NCBI GenBank assembly: GCA_013360745.1
Contig: JABWBA010000029.1
Coordinates: forward strand, 1 to 37,778
From: Chthonomonadales bacterium
GTDB taxonomy: Bacteria; Armatimonadota; Chthonomonadetes; Chthonomonadales; CAJBBX01
Direction: 5' to 3'
Length of the DNA stretch: 37,778 nt
The position numbers and the translations under genes were made by a program. How positions within the stretch are numbered: position 1 is the first letter of the stretch; each line of letters begins with the position of its first letter. Under the pieces are notes generated by a model. The model worked only from the letters and a program-made list of their open reading frames with translations, did no database searches and was not told the DNA's origin. This document shows, in pieces, positions 16,106 through 23,977 of this stretch.

Positions 16106-17044
16106 GTCGGATCCGACACTAATGCCGATCAGGCATTGAAACACGCATGTCGGTGAGGTCGGCGAATGAAAAGTCGGCTTGTCGGATCCGACACTAATGC
16201 CGATCAGGCATTGAAACGTCAGGATGGACGGAGACGTCGGTCTCGCTTGAAGCTGTCGGATCCGACACTAATGCCGATCAGGCATTGAAACCACGATGGC
16301 CGAGTAGGAGCCATCGTCCGATTCATCGGTCGGATCCGACACTAATGCCGATCAGGCATTGAAACCTCGTCCAGCATCGTGGCCAGCACTTCCTTGCCGC
16401 ACACCGAAGTCGGATCCGACACTAATGCCGATCAGGCATTGAAACTGTGCGGAAGGGATTGAGACCGCGTCTGTCGGTGTCGAGTCGGATCCGACACTAA
16501 TGCCGATCAGGCATTGAAACACCGGCACGCCCTTCTTCGACTTTTTCTTCTCCACGAGTCGGATCCGACACTAATGCCGATCAGGCATTGAAACGTCATT
16601 GTCTTACTCCTATGGCCTGTCTCGTCAGCCGTCGGATCCGACACTAATGCCGATCAGGCATTGAAACCAAGCTCTTTCCGCACCGACGGATGCGCATCGC
16701 GTTCCATGCGTCGGATCCGACACTAATGCCGATCAGGCATTGAAACGTCTTGGACGGAGTGTCGAACATCGGTACCCTTCGCGCGTCGGATCCGACACTA
16801 ATGCCGATCAGGCATTGAAACGGCGGTGATAGCGGCTTTGAACTCCGCGAGCGACAGAGTCGGATCCGACACTAATGCCGATCAGGCATTGAAACGCAGA
16901 GAGGAGAGCGAGTCTCATCAACTGATGTACATCGTCGGATCCGACACTAATGCCGATCAGGCATTGAAACCCGTTACCGCGGCTCCCGCCAACATCGTCG
17001 TCAACTAGTCGGATCCGACACTAATGCCGATCAGGCATGGGAAC
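16106..17044 (+). CRISPR. CRISPR array 2 (13 repeats, 12 spacers)
   Basis: The repeats are 37 bp, beginning GTCGGATCCGAC (a perfect 12-bp palindrome) and ending GGCATTGAAAC. They start at 16106, 16181, 16255, 16329, 16409, 16484, 16558, 16631, 16710, 16785, 16859, 16934 and 17008. AATGCC and GGCATT form a 6-bp stem around GATCA. Spacers are 36-43 bp, longer than in array 1. The last repeat has decayed (CATGGGAAC), confirming the trailer on the right and the leader beside cas2. Only the ATTGAAAC handle is shared with array 1. Confidence 0.98.
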
Positions 17045-17410
17045 CCCGGCTACTTCGACAGGCTCAGCAACCGGGGTTTGCAGCTGGATCTGAGGGATAG
17101 CGTCGATCAGGCGAACCGGCGCCTGAGCGTGTCGAAGGCGCGTCCGGCCATTGGATCCGAGGCCTAGCGCCGATCAGGCGAACCGGCGCCTGAGCCTGTC
17201 GAAGGCGCACCTGCCCATCGGATCGGTAGGCTATCATCGCTCAGGCGTTGAATCGATCCGTCGGACCGGACCGATCAGTCCGATCAGTCGTCGGATCCGA
17301 CACTAATGCCGATCATACAGGGAAACCCCGGCTACTTCGACAGGCTCAGCAACCGGGGTATGCAGCTGGATCCGAGGGGTATATGGCTGGAGCCGATGGG
17401 TAGCATCGAT
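17045..17410. repeat. Fossil tail of array 2 interleaved with dispersed hairpin elements
   Basis: Degraded array-2 repeats recur at about 70-bp intervals: 17086-17116, 17151-17183, 17218-17254, 17290-17326 (well preserved except the last third) and a doubtful one at 17367-17400. Between them lie copies of a palindromic element with core CTTCGACAGGCTCAG: forward at 17044-17076 and 17326-17358 (arms CCCCGG and CCGGGG), reverse at 17118-17141 and 17185-17208 (GGCGCC with GGCGC ends). The segments from 17044 and 17326 are near-identical for about 50 bp, so a module of hairpin plus decayed repeat was duplicated. No coding capacity is seen. Confidence 0.8.
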
Positions 17411-17427
17411 CGGGTCCACGATGTTGC

Positions 17428-17448
17428 GGGCAGGTCCGAGGCCTGCCC
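17428..17448. repeat. Short inverted repeat, GGGCAGG / CCTGCCC
   Basis: GGGCAGG at 17428-17434 pairs with CCTGCCC at 17442-17448 and is followed by CTACGGG. It resembles the dispersed repeat at 17492-17519, which also has a CCCCTAC end. No T-tract is present, so it is not an obvious terminator. Confidence 0.6.
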
Positions 17449-17491
17449 CTACGGGTGCGCCGCTGACCCGCGGCTATCGCCTATCGAAACG

Positions 17492-17519
17492 GTAGGGGCG
17501 ATTCCTGAATCGCCCCTAC
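17492..17519. repeat. Perfect 13-bp inverted repeat
   Basis: GTAGGGGCGATTC at 17492-17504 and GAATCGCCCCTAC at 17507-17519 are perfect complements separated by two bases. This looks like a dispersed palindromic (REP or small MITE-like) element. Confidence 0.85.
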
Positions 17520-17536
17520 GACGACGTGCCCCTTCG

Positions 17537-17571
17537 CTCTCAGCTCTCAGCTCTCAGCTCTCAGCTCTCAG
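17537..17571. repeat. Heptamer tandem repeat, CTCTCAG x5
   Basis: Five exact tandem copies of CTCTCAG lie between the palindromic elements and the tRNA gene. Such heptamer runs are prone to slippage and mark non-coding DNA. Confidence 0.95.
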
Positions 17572-17611
17572 CCCTTCCATCTGGCATGGGGGGCAGGAAT
17601 GGTAAGGTGAG

Positions 17612-17684
17612 CGCGCTCGGAGGGATTCGAACCCCCGACCTTCTGATCCGAAGTCAGATGCTCTATCCACTGAGCCACGAGCGC
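17612..17684 (-). tRNA. tRNA-Arg (anticodon TCG)
   Basis: Reading the minus strand gives a full 73-nt cloverleaf: acceptor GCGCTCG with CGAGCGC and discriminator G; D arm GCTC/GAGC; anticodon stem TCTGA/TCAGA with loop CTTCGGA (anticodon TCG, decoding CGA); and T loop TTCGAAT. CCA is not encoded. The gene lies at the edge of the CRISPR region, after the repeat graveyard. Confidence 0.97.
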
Positions 17685-17761
17685 GTAGCCGTATCATACC
17701 ATAATAGAACGCGGGCGGCCAGCGGCCCGCTATGGGCATCCGGCCCGCCCTTCGCGGCGTC

Positions 17762-17770
17762 TGCTATAAT
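17762..17770 (+). promoter_or_regulatory. Extended -10 promoter for the 17789-20861 operon
   Basis: TGCTATAAT is a perfect extended -10 (TGN followed by TATAAT) 19 bp before the GTG start, with no good -35, as is usual for extended -10 promoters. The ribosome binding site AGAGAGG follows at 17777-17783, giving a very short leader. Confidence 0.65.
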
Positions 17771-17788
17771 CCGGCCAGAGAGGTTGAT

Positions 17789-18949
17789 GTGATACTGACC
17801 GAGATCCGCGAGGCGGAAGCGCTGACGGACGTGCGCGCCGAATGGTCGGCGCTTGCCGAGCGCGCCGCCGGCTCGACTGTGTACCAGACCTGGGAATGGA
17901 ACGAGGCCTGGTGGGGCGCCTTTGGCCCGGGCAAGCAGCTCCGCCTGTTGATGGTGCACGATGGGCCGGACCTCGTCGGGCTGGCGCCGCTCTACCGCGC
18001 CCGGCATCTCGGCACACCGCTACGAAGGCTGGCCTTCCTCGGAACGGGCGCCTCGGATTACCTCGATGTCCTCGCCTTGCCGGGAACCGAGCGGGCAGTC
18101 TGCGCGGCGGTGTGCCGTCGACTGGCCGAATGGCGGGACTACGACCTTGTATCGCTGCAGCAGATGCATGCGAGATCGGCGATCCTGGCGCATGTCGCCG
18201 ATCCTCCCGTGGCCGGGCTGAACGGGCACAGGGTTCAGATCGACCCGCTGGAGGTCTGCCCGTTCGTCCGGTTGCCGTCTTGCTGGGAGGACTACCTGAG
18301 GTCGCTCGGCAAGAAGACCCGGTCCAACGTCACCTACTACGAGCGGCTGACCGCGCGGGAGCTTCCGGAAACGTCGATCGCGATGGTCGATGAGTCGGGG
18401 CTGCAAGACGGCATGTCCGCGTTGTTCGACCTGCACCAGCGGCGCTGGAGGTCCCGATGGATGCCCGGTGCGCTCGGCACGGCCGCGGTCCAGCGGTTCC
18501 ACCGTCTGGTAGCCGAACGGTTCGCAGAGCGGGGCTGGCTTCGGCTCCATGCGGCGCGTTCCGAGGGGCGGATCATCGCCGCTCTCTATTGCTTCGCTTA
18601 TCACAACCGGTACTATTATTACCTTGGCGGCTTCGAGCCGACGCTGAGCCGATACAGCCTCGGCACGACGCTCACGGCCGCCGCGATACGTCAGGCGATT
18701 GCCGAGCAGTGCGCGGAGTTCGATTTCCTGAGGGGCAAGGAGGCGTATAAGCAGCGATGGAAGCCGGACGAGCGGACCAACCTCCATTGTCTGATCGCGA
18801 AACCGGGCGACTGGAGGTCCCATGTCATGCTCCGGTTGAATGCGATGGAACGCCGTATCGAGCGAAAGGCGAAGGAACTATCGGATCGGGGCGTTCGGCC
18901 CGGCAAGCGTTCTGCCCCGAGAAGTGACAACGGGAGGCAGACGACATGA
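17789..18949 (+). CDS. GNAT/FemAB-like acyltransferase (CelD/BcsL type)
   Basis: 386 aa from GTG at 17789, preceded by AGAGAGG. The longer frame to 17732 would start upstream of the -10 element. Landmarks of the CelD/BcsL (Acetyltransf_6) group are YQTWEWNEAWWGAFG near the N-terminus, SLGKKTRSNVTYYERL in the middle, then FDLHQRRWRSR and YYYLGGFEPTLSRYSLGTTL, and finally FDFLRGKEAYKQRWKP. Such proteins transfer acyl or aminoacyl groups, often in exopolysaccharide or cell-envelope synthesis. The stop overlaps the next start (ATGA). The substrate is unknown. Confidence 0.85.
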   Translation: MILTEIREAEALTDVRAEWSALAERAAGSTVYQTWEWNEAWWGAFGPGKQLRLLMVHDGPDLVGLAPLYRARHLGTPLRRLAFLGTGASDYLDVLALPGTERAVCAAVCRRLAEWRDYDLVSLQQMHARSAILAHVADPPVAGLNGHRVQIDPLEVCPFVRLPSCWEDYLRSLGKKTRSNVTYYERLTARELPETSIAMVDESGLQDGMSALFDLHQRRWRSRWMPGALGTAAVQRFHRLVAERFAERGWLRLHAARSEGRIIAALYCFAYHNRYYYYLGGFEPTLSRYSLGTTLTAAAIRQAIAEQCAEFDFLRGKEAYKQRWKPDERTNLHCLIAKPGDWRSHVMLRLNAMERRIERKAKELSDRGVRPGKRSAPRSDNGRQTT

Positions 18950-19302
18950 AAAGCTGTGCTGGCGGAGCGGCCTTCCTGGCGCTCCTGATCATGAACGGCG
19001 TGACCTTCTATCAGGTCGATGCGCTGAAGGCAGAGGTGCGGGATCTCAAGGCGAAAGTGGCGCAGGAACGGAAGAACACGGATCTGATGGCCGAGGCCGT
19101 CCAGACCCTCGACCGTGCGCGCAAGCACCTGGGCAAAACCGATACCTCGGAAGCTCGCAAAGCCCTTGAGGAGACCGTTGACACCCTGTCGAAGACGGCG
19201 AAAAGCGCCGGCGGACGGGCTGAACCTGCCATTCGCTGGCTGCAGGATCAGGCCGATAACCTGAAGAGACAGATCGAGAACGGGGGCGGAACGGGCCGAT
19301 GA
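18946..19302 (+). CDS. Small envelope protein with N-terminal helix and coiled coil
   Basis: 118 aa. A hydrophobic N-terminal segment (AAFLALLIMNGVTFY, about residues 8-22) is followed by a charged, heptad-like helix (VDALKAEVRDLKAKVAQERK) and a Lys/Glu-rich remainder with no Cys beyond residue 4. It looks like a membrane-anchored coiled-coil protein. Its start overlaps the acyltransferase stop and its end overlaps the M48 protease start, so the three are translationally coupled. I do not recognise the family. Confidence 0.7.
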   Translation: MKSCAGGAAFLALLIMNGVTFYQVDALKAEVRDLKAKVAQERKNTDLMAEAVQTLDRARKHLGKTDTSEARKALEETVDTLSKTAKSAGGRAEPAIRWLQDQADNLKRQIENGGGTGR

Positions 19303-20054
19303 AGCGTCGAATCCAACACGTCGTTCGAGCGGCTCTCGGGCTGACAACCGGCGCTCTGATCCTTGGAGTCACCAGCACGACCGGCTGCCGCAGCGCCAAC
19401 TTCATCAGCACGAAGGAGGAGGTGCGGATCGGGAAGGAAACGGCGGCTGAGGTTGAGAAGCGTCACAGGGTCCTCACGGGCACGGCCGATGCGAGGCGCG
19501 TTGCAGCGATCGGGGAACGGCTGATCGCCCATTGCCAGCAGCGTGAAGGGGTTCCCTATACGGTCAAGGCCCTCGATGTGAACGAGGTCAACGCGGTATC
19601 TCTGCCGGGCGGGCCAGTATACGTCTATCGCGGTCTTCTGGACCTGCTCGGCAAGGACGATCAGGCGCTCGCCTGCGTCATCGGCCATGAGCTGGGTCAT
19701 ATCGACGCCCGGCACAGCGCCAAGCAGATGAGCCAGCGCCTCGCGGCGAACGTCGGCATCCTCATTCTGCTCAAAGGCAAGACCGCCCAGGACATCGGCT
19801 CGCTTACTACGGACCTGTTGAGCTTGAGCTACAGCCGTGATGATGAATACGAGGCCGACCATCGCGGGATATCGTACGCACACAAAGCGGGATATCAGGC
19901 CACAGGCCTCCTCTCGTTCTTTCGCAAGCTCAAGGAGCTGGAGAAGGGCTCTCAGCAAGACCCGGAGCTGCTCCGATCCCATCCGTATACCGAGGCGCGG
20001 CTCCGCCGTGCTGAGATGATCATCCAGAAACAGGACTATCGTTATGGGCGGTGA
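19299..20054 (+). CDS. M48-family zinc metalloprotease, likely lipoprotein
   Basis: 251 aa. A signal sequence ends in a loose lipobox, TTGC, with Cys30 as the likely lipidation site. The zinc motif is HELGH (130-134), and the third ligand Glu183 lies in DDEYEADHRGISYA, the M48 hallmark. The order matches periplasmic Loi/BepA/YcaL-type peptidases that act in envelope quality control. No C-terminal TPR is present. It is third in the operon, coupled to the coiled-coil gene, which may be its partner. Confidence 0.9.
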   Translation: MKRRIQHVVRAALGLTTGALILGVTSTTGCRSANFISTKEEVRIGKETAAEVEKRHRVLTGTADARRVAAIGERLIAHCQQREGVPYTVKALDVNEVNAVSLPGGPVYVYRGLLDLLGKDDQALACVIGHELGHIDARHSAKQMSQRLAANVGILILLKGKTAQDIGSLTTDLLSLSYSRDDEYEADHRGISYAHKAGYQATGLLSFFRKLKELEKGSQQDPELLRSHPYTEARLRRAEMIIQKQDYRYGR

Positions 20055-20075
20055 TCCGTCACCGGGCATAAAGGG

Positions 20076-20861
20076 TTGAGTTCACGCCGTCGCAGGGTGG
20101 CAGCGATCCTCTCGGCCTATAACGAGGAAAGCCGCGTGGCGCAGGTGCTCGAGGCAGTCGTCCCCACTCCATGCATCGACCAGGTTCTCGTCGTCAATGA
20201 CGGCTCTACCGATGGAACGGCCGCACGTGTTCTGGAGGTGCCGGGAGCTTATCTCCTCAGCCTCTCCTGCAACGTCGGCAAAGGGGGCGCCATGGCCGCG
20301 GGAGCGCGGTTTGCCGATGCCGATGTCTTGCTGTTTCTGGACGCGGACCTGCAGGGGTTGACGCCGGACCATATCGAGCGCCTGGTCGCGCCCGTCGTCA
20401 ACGGAGAGGCCGGCATGGCCGTGGGCAGGTTCTACGGCGGACGCTATCTGACCGACTTATCCCAGCGGATCGCACCAATGGTCAGCGGCCAGCGGGCTAT
20501 TGCCCGAGCCGTATTCGACCAGATCGGCGGTATCGATGGCGCACGCTACGGCGTTGAGATGCTGATCACGCGCCATTGCCGCCAGCATCGGGTGCGGACG
20601 ATCTCGGTCCCGCTGCCCGGCGTCACGCATCCAATGAAAGAGGAAAAGCTGGGGTTCTGGCCCGGCTGGTCGTCCCGCGCGAGGATGTACGCGCAGATCG
20701 TGCGCATCCTTCTGAGCCCGCCCCCCGCAAGCAACGGCGTTGGCCCTGCTGAATCGAGGCGCCTCTGTACTGCCGGCTCCGGGGAGGCGACCCCCGTTTG
20801 CCAGAACGGCATCGGCGGCGAAGAGACGGGCAGATCGGATCCTGACGCCGATCAGGGTTGA
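20076..20861 (+). CDS. Family 2 glycosyltransferase
   Basis: 261 aa. AAILSAYNEESRVAQVLEAV, VLVVNDGSTDGT and LLFLDADLQGL are the nucleotide-sugar and metal (DAD) motifs of GT2 enzymes. There is no C-terminal transmembrane pair, so it is probably cytosolic or peripheral. The start is uncertain: TTG at 20076 gives the longest frame with AAAGGG directly abutting it, and GTG at 20097 is an alternative. The last 40 residues are low in recognisable structure and run over a CRISPR-repeat-like sequence. The gene overlaps the convergent C25-like gene by 10 bp. Confidence 0.85.
   Translation: MSSRRRRVAAILSAYNEESRVAQVLEAVVPTPCIDQVLVVNDGSTDGTAARVLEVPGAYLLSLSCNVGKGGAMAAGARFADADVLLFLDADLQGLTPDHIERLVAPVVNGEAGMAVGRFYGGRYLTDLSQRIAPMVSGQRAIARAVFDQIGGIDGARYGVEMLITRHCRQHRVRTISVPLPGVTHPMKEEKLGFWPGWSSRARMYAQIVRILLSPPPASNGVGPAESRRLCTAGSGEATPVCQNGIGGEETGRSDPDADQG
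20835..20861. repeat. Fragment resembling the array-2 repeat
   Basis: TCGGATCC (20835-20842) and GCCGATCAGG (20847-20856), then GTTGA, match blocks of the array-2 repeat in the right order, with the space between them shortened by 5 bp. It lies at the convergent gene ends, 3.8 kb from the array. Chance is possible because GATC-rich words are common here. Confidence 0.3.
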
Positions 20862-22732
20862 TCGGCCGGGCCTGATCCTGGTCGGACGAGCTCGACCGGC
20901 AGCTGCAGCGTACAGTCGCCGATGACGCTCCAGAAGTAGGCCCTCTTACGTCCGATGCCATCCTTCGCCAGCTCCGCATCCGCGCCTTCGACGTCGAAGT
21001 ACCGGCGCCAGGCATCGCCAAAGGAGCCCCCGCGCCCCATGACAGCCCAGAACTCCCTCGGTTCGTCGTAGAACACCTTCCCCCGCCCCACAAGCGCGAG
21101 ACCGTCGCCGAACATCAGGAGCGACTCGGCGATCTGCCATACTCCGTGCCGCGGGCTCGTATAGGGCTCGCGTTCGTAGTGCGCGGGCGTCATAGCCTCA
21201 CAGCCGGTATGGAAGTAGAGCGCAGGCACGCCGCTCAGCTTCCCGTTTTCGTACATCGCACGGATCACCCCGTAGTTGATCCAGCCCTTCAGAGGGCCCA
21301 GCGACGGGACCAGCCGCCTGCCGTCCTTTGTCCACCACCACGGCGCTCCGCCCACCGCTGCCGTATAGGCTTCCACAGAAGCGGGCGGATCGAAGCCGAA
21401 GCCGGTTGGACCGGAATGCCCTTTGATCGCCCGGGCGAACGCGGGCCGGGACATCCAGGTCGCGAAGTCCAGGGCGGTGAGGTGGAGGTCCTTGAGATCG
21501 AGATCGCTGGCGTTCTCATCCTTCCAGCCCGCGACGGCGGCCTTCATATCCGGCACGGAGGAGTCCCATTCTGTCGTGATCGAGGCTGGGCGGAACGACG
21601 AGACGTCCCGGGTCAGCCGGTAGGCGTGGTTCCTGCGAAAGTACTCCTGCAGAAGGCGGCGTTCGAGCTGCTCAGATCGGACCCATAGCGCCTCCTGACC
21701 GGGCACGTCCTTCTCGTCGGCGAACTCGAGGGCTTGCGGCCGACCGGCGTCATCGAGAAGCCCGCGGCCCGCCGTATCCTTGATCGATGGGTTCGGCTCG
21801 ACGCCCGCATGGCGCGCGTTGATTCGCCCGATCGAGATCTCGGGCCGCGCGAGAACGTTCACCTGCTGCCGATCCGCAGCGGTGCATTCGGCGTTGAACT
21901 CGCCGGAGAAGGTAAACCGCCGCTTGCCGCCCGGCGCCGACGCCTCGGTCCACATCCCATCCTGCACGAAGAAAAAGTCCTCGAACTGCTCGGCGGTCCG
22001 TTCATAGGTATCCGTCAGCTCGCGGTTGGGGTCGTCAGGAAAGGCCGCAAGGAGGCCGCCCAGCCGCTCCGGATCGCGCCGATAAGCGAGGTCCCAGTTG
22101 CCGTCGAGGTCCGCGAGAACGATGTCGGACGGCGAGGCGACCGGCTCAGCGATGCTCCGGACATGTCGGACGGCTTTCCAGGCTTTCTCTCGCGAGGTCC
22201 CCGCGAACAGGGTCAGGCCATCCTCACGCGGCCAGTAGTACTGGCGCACCAGAAATGGGGTCGGGAAGTCACCGATGAGCATTGCGGCACGAAGGTCCGG
22301 AGCCCGCTCGTAGATGGATCTCAGGACGTCCCGCAACGCGAGCACGATCAAACCATCCTGATGCTGGGGTCCGTCATACAGCCGGACGGAGGCCAGTACA
22401 GCGTTGAGTCCCTGCCGGCCCAGATCCTCGAGATAGGTCCGCACAGCAGGCATAAGATCGAGGGGACGGTCGGAGGCTGACGTCCGGGTAAGCCGCTCCT
22501 CGATGAGAACCAGCACGGAGCCCTGACCGCCCCCCCTGCGGCTCCCCAGCCGTTTCAACGATCGTATCTCGGGCTGTCCATCGCCGTCCCGATCGTAGAT
22601 CGTGTAGCGCCGGAACGCGTTGTCCGACGCTCGGCGGAATCGCGCATAGGTGTCCGGCCCGCCGGCGGCGGCCTGAACCAGGCTCCCTATGGCCAGAAGC
22701 CATACGCCGATCAGCGCCGCACGCGTCCGCAT
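20852..22732 (-). CDS. Secreted C25 (gingipain)-like protein
   Basis: 626 aa from ATG at 22732, with GAGGG upstream; a TTG at 22738 overlaps the aminotransferase stop. It has an N-terminal signal peptide (ALIGVWLLAIGSLVQAAAG). A clan CD-like pair is visible: GHSG with His439 and FHTGCEA with Cys511. The end, SFGDAWRRYF followed by RAYFWSVIGDCTLQLP, follows the C25 pattern (GEA...GDPTL), though with Cys instead of Pro. LIGDFPTPFLV upstream fits the same fold. It is probably a surface or secreted cysteine protease or a relative. Activity is inferred. Confidence 0.6.
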   Translation of the reverse strand: MRTRAALIGVWLLAIGSLVQAAAGGPDTYARFRRASDNAFRRYTIYDRDGDGQPEIRSLKRLGSRRGGGQGSVLVLIEERLTRTSASDRPLDLMPAVRTYLEDLGRQGLNAVLASVRLYDGPQHQDGLIVLALRDVLRSIYERAPDLRAAMLIGDFPTPFLVRQYYWPREDGLTLFAGTSREKAWKAVRHVRSIAEPVASPSDIVLADLDGNWDLAYRRDPERLGGLLAAFPDDPNRELTDTYERTAEQFEDFFFVQDGMWTEASAPGGKRRFTFSGEFNAECTAADRQQVNVLARPEISIGRINARHAGVEPNPSIKDTAGRGLLDDAGRPQALEFADEKDVPGQEALWVRSEQLERRLLQEYFRRNHAYRLTRDVSSFRPASITTEWDSSVPDMKAAVAGWKDENASDLDLKDLHLTALDFATWMSRPAFARAIKGHSGPTGFGFDPPASVEAYTAAVGGAPWWWTKDGRRLVPSLGPLKGWINYGVIRAMYENGKLSGVPALYFHTGCEAMTPAHYEREPYTSPRHGVWQIAESLLMFGDGLALVGRGKVFYDEPREFWAVMGRGGSFGDAWRRYFDVEGADAELAKDGIGRKRAYFWSVIGDCTLQLPVELVRPGSGPADQP

Positions 22733-22734
22733 GG

Positions 22735-23955
22735 TCAACCCTCGATCAGCGTCTTGATCCTTCGGACGCCTTCCACGATATTCTCATCCGAAGTCGCGTA
22801 CGACAGCCGGACGTATTCGCCCTCTTCCATCCTCCTGCCGAAGCAGGTGCGCGGCAGGAGCGCGACGCCCGCCTCGAGCAGCAACCGATCGCACAGGGCG
22901 TTGGCTGTCGGAAGGCCGAGGTTGGCGCAGACCTCGGTGACGTTCGGGAAGACATAGAAGGCCCCGCGCGGCTGGACGCAGCGAACGCCCTTGATCTCAT
23001 TGAGGAGCCGGGTGATGAGCGATGCCCGCCGCCGGAATGCCTCGGCCATCTTCTGGTTGGGCTCCTGGTTTCCGGTGAGGGCGGCATAGGCGGCCCGCTG
23101 GGTCATCATCGCGGTGCACGAATGGAGGTTGGTTTCGATCCGCGAGAGATGGGCGGCAAGATCCGCGCGGCATACCGTGTAGCCGATTCGCCAGCCCGTC
23201 ATCGCGTAGGTCTTGGAGAACCCATCGATGGCCACGACGCGGGGCAGCATCCCGGGGACACTCGCTATGGACGCGAAGGGATGCTCAAAGGTAATCTGCG
23301 AGTAGACTTCATCGGTGATGACCCAGAGATCGCGCTCGATCGCGATCCGAGCGATCGCCTCCATGTCGGACGCCAGCAACATGCCGCCGGTCGGGTTCTG
23401 AGGGCTATTGAGGATGATCGCGCGGGTCCTGGGCGTGATGAGCGTCTCGAGCTCCTTCACATCATAGGACCATTCCCGCTCCTCTCTCAGGCGCGCCGGC
23501 ACCGACACCGCTCCGATCCAATCGGAGACCGACTCGTAGATCGGATAGCCCGGAGACGGGTAGATGACCTCGTCGCCCGGGCTGATGAGCGCCATGGCGG
23601 CGGAGAAGAGCATCGGCTTGGCGCCGGGACCGACGACCACGTTCTCGGCTCCCACCTGTACGCCCCGGGTGCGCGCGTAGTACTCGGCAATGGCGGCGCG
23701 TAGCTCAGGGAGCCCCTGAGACGGGCCGTAATGGGTGTAGTTCTCATCGAGGGCCGTCTTGCAGGCATCCTTGATGTGGTCGGGTGTCTCGAAGTCGGGT
23801 TCGCCCAGGCCGAAGGAGATGATGTCCTTACCCTGAGCCTTCAATGCGTTGACGCGGGCGAGGACGTCAAAGGCGGTCTCTGTGCCGAGACGCTCCATGC
23901 GCTCCGCTAATCGCAGCGGAGTCGCTTCCCAGATGCGCGATGCGCTTCCAGACAT
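22735..23955 (-). CDS. PLP-dependent class I aminotransferase (aspartate aminotransferase-like)
   Basis: 406 aa from ATG at 23955, with AAGGAGG 9 nt upstream; the upstream extension of the frame overlaps the next gene and is not protein-like. Fold type I landmarks: LGEPDFETPDHI, NSPQNPTGG (Asn187), Asp215 in ITDEVYSQ, the PLP lysine Lys248 in GFSKTYAMTGWRIGY, and a C-terminal VRLSYATSDENI with the carboxylate-binding Arg. It converts an amino acid and 2-oxoglutarate to an oxo acid and glutamate; aspartate is the likely substrate. It sits 22 bp after the dehydratase gene. Confidence 0.93.
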   Translation of the reverse strand: MSGSASRIWEATPLRLAERMERLGTETAFDVLARVNALKAQGKDIISFGLGEPDFETPDHIKDACKTALDENYTHYGPSQGLPELRAAIAEYYARTRGVQVGAENVVVGPGAKPMLFSAAMALISPGDEVIYPSPGYPIYESVSDWIGAVSVPARLREEREWSYDVKELETLITPRTRAIILNSPQNPTGGMLLASDMEAIARIAIERDLWVITDEVYSQITFEHPFASIASVPGMLPRVVAIDGFSKTYAMTGWRIGYTVCRADLAAHLSRIETNLHSCTAMMTQRAAYAALTGNQEPNQKMAEAFRRRASLITRLLNEIKGVRCVQPRGAFYVFPNVTEVCANLGLPTANALCDRLLLEAGVALLPRTCFGRRMEEGEYVRLSYATSDENIVEGVRRIKTLIEG

Positions 23956-23977
23956 GGTACGGTTCCTCCTTGTGAGG

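Noticed and set aside
16352-16555. Minus-strand ORF in array 2
   Set aside because: It reads the CRISPR repeats in reverse (FQCLIGISVGSD recurring).
17526-17792. Plus-strand ORF containing GGIRTPDLLIRSQMLYPLS
   Set aside because: This is the antisense reading of the tRNA-Arg gene, a well-known false gene.
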